64,000 nt of DNA. It comes from CAWJJM01 sp963843275. Lineage in GTDB: Bacteria > Acidobacteriota > Thermoanaerobaculia > Multivoradales > JBCCEF01. The notes under the pieces are model-generated. The model was not told the origin of the DNA and did no database searches. It saw nothing but the letters and a program-made list of their open reading frames with translations. Each line of letters starts with the position of its first letter. Position 1 is the first letter of the stretch. This document shows, one piece after another, positions 61,420 to 64,000 of the stretch. The stretch is taken from contig CAWJJM010000011.1 of the NCBI GenBank assembly GCA_963843275.1, positions 1 through 64,000 of the forward strand. Reading direction: 5' to 3'. Made by a program: the position numbers and the translations under genes.

Positions 61420-61455
61420 CCGACCTGCCTGCCCCGGACGACCGCGGCAGGTCGG
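61420..61455 (+). promoter_or_regulatory. Leader stem-loop of the 61526 receptor mRNA
   Basis: CCGACCTGCC (61420-61429), 16-base loop, GGCAGGTCGG (61446-61455), followed by TTGCTCCTTC, about 70 bases before the ATG. It could be a transcript-stabilising hairpin or an attenuator; the tail is not a convincing T run. Confidence 0.45.
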
Positions 61456-61525
61456 TTGCTCCTTCAAGGGGTGACCGGCGGGCGAGCCGCCGGCGTCAAC
61501 TCGGTTCGTGAGAAGGAGGTATCGG

Positions 61526-64000
61526 ATGAGGAGGTTCTGTCGAGGCATGGCCCTCACCGCCCTGGCGCTGCTCCTGGCGACCGCGGCGGGCGCCGCGACG
61601 ACGGGCAACCTGCGCGGCCAGGTGACCGACGGGCAGGGCAGCGGGCTTCCCGGCGTGACCGTGACCCTGAGCTCGAGCGAGGTGCTCGGCGGACCTTGGA
61701 TCCGCATGACCGACGCCGCGGGCTTTTACCAGTTCCCGCAGCTCCAGCCCGGCGGCTACCAGGTGACCTTCACCCTCGACGCCTTCGCCACCCAGCAGGC
61801 GGACGTCAAGGTCCAGCTCGATCGCACCGCGGAGGTCAACGCGGAGCTGTCGCCGTCGACGGTCTCCGAGGAGATCGTGGTCACCGCCGAGGCGCCGGTC
61901 ATCGATCCCGAACAGGTGGGGACCGGGCAGGTCTACAACGCCCAGTACCTCAACGAGGCGGTGGTGGGATCCGCCAACCGCAGCTACCAGTCGGTGCTGA
62001 CCCAGACCGCCGGCGTCACCGGCGGCTCCAACCCGAACGTGCTCGGCTCGACGCTCGGTGAGAACGCCTACTACGTCGACGGCATCACCACCACGGACCC
62101 GGTCACCGCGACCTTCGGCACCAACTTCAACTTCGACGCCATCCAGGAGATCGCCCTGCACACCGGCGGCTTCGAGGCCGAGTACGGGCAGGCCACCGGA
62201 GGCGTGGTGAACCTGATCACCAAGTCGGGCGGCAACCAGCTCTCCGGCACCGTCGACGCACGCTACCGGGACAACAGCCTCTACGAGTCGGGCGACCACT
62301 TCGACCCGGACGCGCAGGAGACCAAGTTCCTCAACCCGTCCGCCACCCTGGGCGGGCCGATCCTGCGCGACAAGCTGTGGTTCTTCACCGCCTACGAGTA
62401 CACCGACTCCCGCGCCACGCCGGCCGGCTCGCCGACCACCCGCAAGTTCGTGGGCAACTACTACCTGGGCAAGCTGACCTACCAGCTCAACGACAGCTGG
62501 CGGCTGATCGGCAAGTACACCGGCGACCCGGCGGAGATCAACAACCAGAACGCCGGGCCGTTCGTCATGCCCGAGGCGACCTACTTCCAGGAGCAGGGCG
62601 GCGACATCTTCCAGGCTGCGGTGGACGGCGTGCTGTCGCCCAGCCTGTTCTGGGACTTCAAGGCCGGCATCAACCGCCAGGAGCTGAACTCGTTCCCCGA
62701 CGACCGGGACTTCACCTCGATCGGGCACTATGACACCGGGACCGGCGAGTCCTACGGCAACTACACCAACCGGCAGTACTCGAACCGCGACCGGGACGAG
62801 TACAAGACCAGCCTGACCTGGTTCCTGGACGGCGTCGGCGGGTCGCACGAGATCAAGAGCGGCCTCGAGGTCAACGACCTGAGCTTCGGTTCGGAGAACT
62901 ACACCACCGCCGGCGCCTCCTACACCGACCTCAACGGCGGCCCCTACCTGTTCTTCATCTCGCCCAACCCGGGACCCTCGGACTTCGACGGCGAAATCGA
63001 CACCGCCTACGTGCAGGACGCCTGGCGGATCAACCCGCGGCTGACAGCGAAGCTCGGCGTGCGCTACGACCAGGTGTCCTTCAACAACGACGCCGGCGAC
63101 AAGGTCGCGGACATGGACAAGGTCCAGCCGCGCCTCGGCCTCGCCTGGGACGTGAAGGGCGACGCGACGACGGTGGTCCGCGCTTCGGCCGGCCGCTTCA
63201 TGCACCCCAACGCGCTGACCCTGCCGAGCTTCGCGCGGGTCAACAGCGCGCCGTCGTTCCGCTATGTCTCCTGCAGCCGCTACTACCGCTCGATCGGCGG
63301 CCTCGACGACCCGTCGCAGTGTGACCTGTTCAGCGGTCAGTACTCCGCCGGCGGCTACACCGTCGACACCTGGCTGATGGACCCGGACGGGGTCGATCCC
63401 TACGGCTACTTCCTCTACGACGTGCAGGCCTCCGCGCCCTCCCGGATCGCGGACGGCTTGAAGCCCATGTACGCCGACGAGGTCGTGGTCGGGGTCGAGC
63501 ACGCCTTCGGTCCGCGCACCTCGCTCGAGGTCTCCTACGTGGACAAAGAGACCAAGGACATCTTCGAGGACACCTGCAACGGCAACCTGCCGGCGGCGAG
63601 CCCCGACGCGGCGTGCGACTACTACGTGATGGCGAACCTCCCCGGCTTGAAGCGGGACTACCAGGGAGTGATCACCCGCTTCGAGACCCGTCCCACCGAC
63701 CGCCTGCACTTCATCGCGTCGTACACCTACTCGGACTCGAAGACGAGCGTGGGCTACACCCAGAACTCCTTCACCGACTTCGACTTCTACCCCTTCGACT
63801 TCGTCAACCGGTACGGTCTCAGCGAGGCCCACCACCACGTCAAGGTCAACGGCTACGTGCAGCTCCCCTGGCAGCTCACCGCCGGCGTCAACGCGTTCTG
63901 GACCTCCGCCTACCCGTGGACGCCGCTCACCAACCAGTACAACGGGGAAGGCCACCCCTACGGCGGCAACTACGTCTACGCCGAACCGCGGGGCAGCCGC
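61526..64000 (+). CDS. TonB-dependent receptor, Oar-like, 3'-truncated by window end
   Basis: 825 residues are present and the frame is still open at the edge. ATG 61526 has the best ribosome site in the window (AAGGAGGT, five bases upstream) and begins a signal peptide (RGMALTALALLLATAAGA). Domains: carboxypeptidase-regulatory-like (about 27-105, NLRGQVTDGQGSGLPGVTV), plug (EEIVVTAEAPVIDPEQVGT; GGVVNLITKSGGNQLSG) and barrel. It is clearly paralogous to the receptor at 855-3548: long stretches of plug and barrel are the same, while loop segments such as SCSRYYRSIGGLDDPSQCD differ. About 70 residues are expected to be missing. The upstream regulator and repeat cluster suggest dedicated control, unlike the monocistronic first copy. 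Confidence 0.92.
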   Translation, partial: MRRFCRGMALTALALLLATAAGAATTGNLRGQVTDGQGSGLPGVTVTLSSSEVLGGPWIRMTDAAGFYQFPQLQPGGYQVTFTLDAFATQQADVKVQLDRTAEVNAELSPSTVSEEIVVTAEAPVIDPEQVGTGQVYNAQYLNEAVVGSANRSYQSVLTQTAGVTGGSNPNVLGSTLGENAYYVDGITTTDPVTATFGTNFNFDAIQEIALHTGGFEAEYGQATGGVVNLITKSGGNQLSGTVDARYRDNSLYESGDHFDPDAQETKFLNPSATLGGPILRDKLWFFTAYEYTDSRATPAGSPTTRKFVGNYYLGKLTYQLNDSWRLIGKYTGDPAEINNQNAGPFVMPEATYFQEQGGDIFQAAVDGVLSPSLFWDFKAGINRQELNSFPDDRDFTSIGHYDTGTGESYGNYTNRQYSNRDRDEYKTSLTWFLDGVGGSHEIKSGLEVNDLSFGSENYTTAGASYTDLNGGPYLFFISPNPGPSDFDGEIDTAYVQDAWRINPRLTAKLGVRYDQVSFNNDAGDKVADMDKVQPRLGLAWDVKGDATTVVRASAGRFMHPNALTLPSFARVNSAPSFRYVSCSRYYRSIGGLDDPSQCDLFSGQYSAGGYTVDTWLMDPDGVDPYGYFLYDVQASAPSRIADGLKPMYADEVVVGVEHAFGPRTSLEVSYVDKETKDIFEDTCNGNLPAASPDAACDYYVMANLPGLKRDYQGVITRFETRPTDRLHFIASYTYSDSKTSVGYTQNSFTDFDFYPFDFVNRYGLSEAHHHVKVNGYVQLPWQLTAGVNAFWTSAYPWTPLTNQYNGEGHPYGGNYVYAEPRGSR

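Overview
The window is GC-rich DNA (well over 70 percent G+C by eye), densely coded on both strands, with no rRNA, tRNA, CRISPR array or transposase that I can support. The gene content points to an acidobacterium, possibly of the Thermoanaerobaculia/Holophagae type. The evidence is four Oar-like TonB-dependent receptors with an N-terminal carboxypeptidase-regulatory domain, a GWxTD-domain protein, a 'VWFA-related Acidobacterial domain' protein, FG-GAP/ASPIC-UnbV and TPR lipoproteins, and several S9 peptidases. The class is inference; the phylum is fairly safe.

Layout. 1-15.1 kb: a partial helix-turn-helix gene, an Oar-like receptor, a GWxTD protein, a PduO-type cobalamin adenosyltransferase, a membrane-anchored SGNH hydrolase with TPRs, and two near-identical tandem receptors, three of these receptor genes ending in strong intrinsic terminators. 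15.4-26.7 kb: an ASPIC/UnbV lipoprotein and a TPR lipoprotein (overlapping pair), PdxH with a small acetyltransferase, an HD-GYP sensor, a BlaI-type repressor with an M56 peptidase fused to ankyrin repeats, and an ECF sigma factor with two unknown membrane proteins. 26.7-42.7 kb: prolyl oligopeptidase, aldehyde dehydrogenase and HflK (each broken by one extra base), HflC, a DUF4442 protein, a VWFA protein, a tiny zinc ribbon, CydAB, an SLC13 transporter, a Bcp/PrxQ peroxiredoxin and a second S9 peptidase.

42.7-55.4 kb: a promoter-to-terminator small RNA candidate, a very large BNR/VPS10-like repeat protein, a low-molecular-weight phosphatase with a fructosamine-kinase-like protein (probable protein deglycation), then a four-gene leftward operon: transmembrane receptor with degenerate cyclase and pseudokinase domains, ECF sigma factor, anti-sigma-like protein and CnrX/Spy-like periplasmic sensor. 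A DUF4390 protein and an NtrY-like kinase diverge from it. 55.6-64 kb: a baeRF-like protein, YqeY, SelB, a small exported protein next to a TPR protein and a small XRE-type regulator, and a fourth Oar-like receptor (paralogue of the first) cut by the window end.

How it works together: the window looks like envelope biology of a protein- and polymer-degrading heterotroph, with outer-membrane receptors, exported peptidases and lipoproteins, layered envelope sensing (two ECF modules, BlaI/M56, NtrY, HD-GYP) and HflKC quality control. Several promoters place the -10 box 5-10 bases before the start codon, suggesting frequent leaderless mRNAs. The best candidates for something undescribed are the pseudokinase/pseudo-cyclase ECF operon (48.1-52.5 kb), the stand-alone RNA at 42.87-43.03 kb, and the peptide/TPR/HTH locus at 59.4-61.3 kb.
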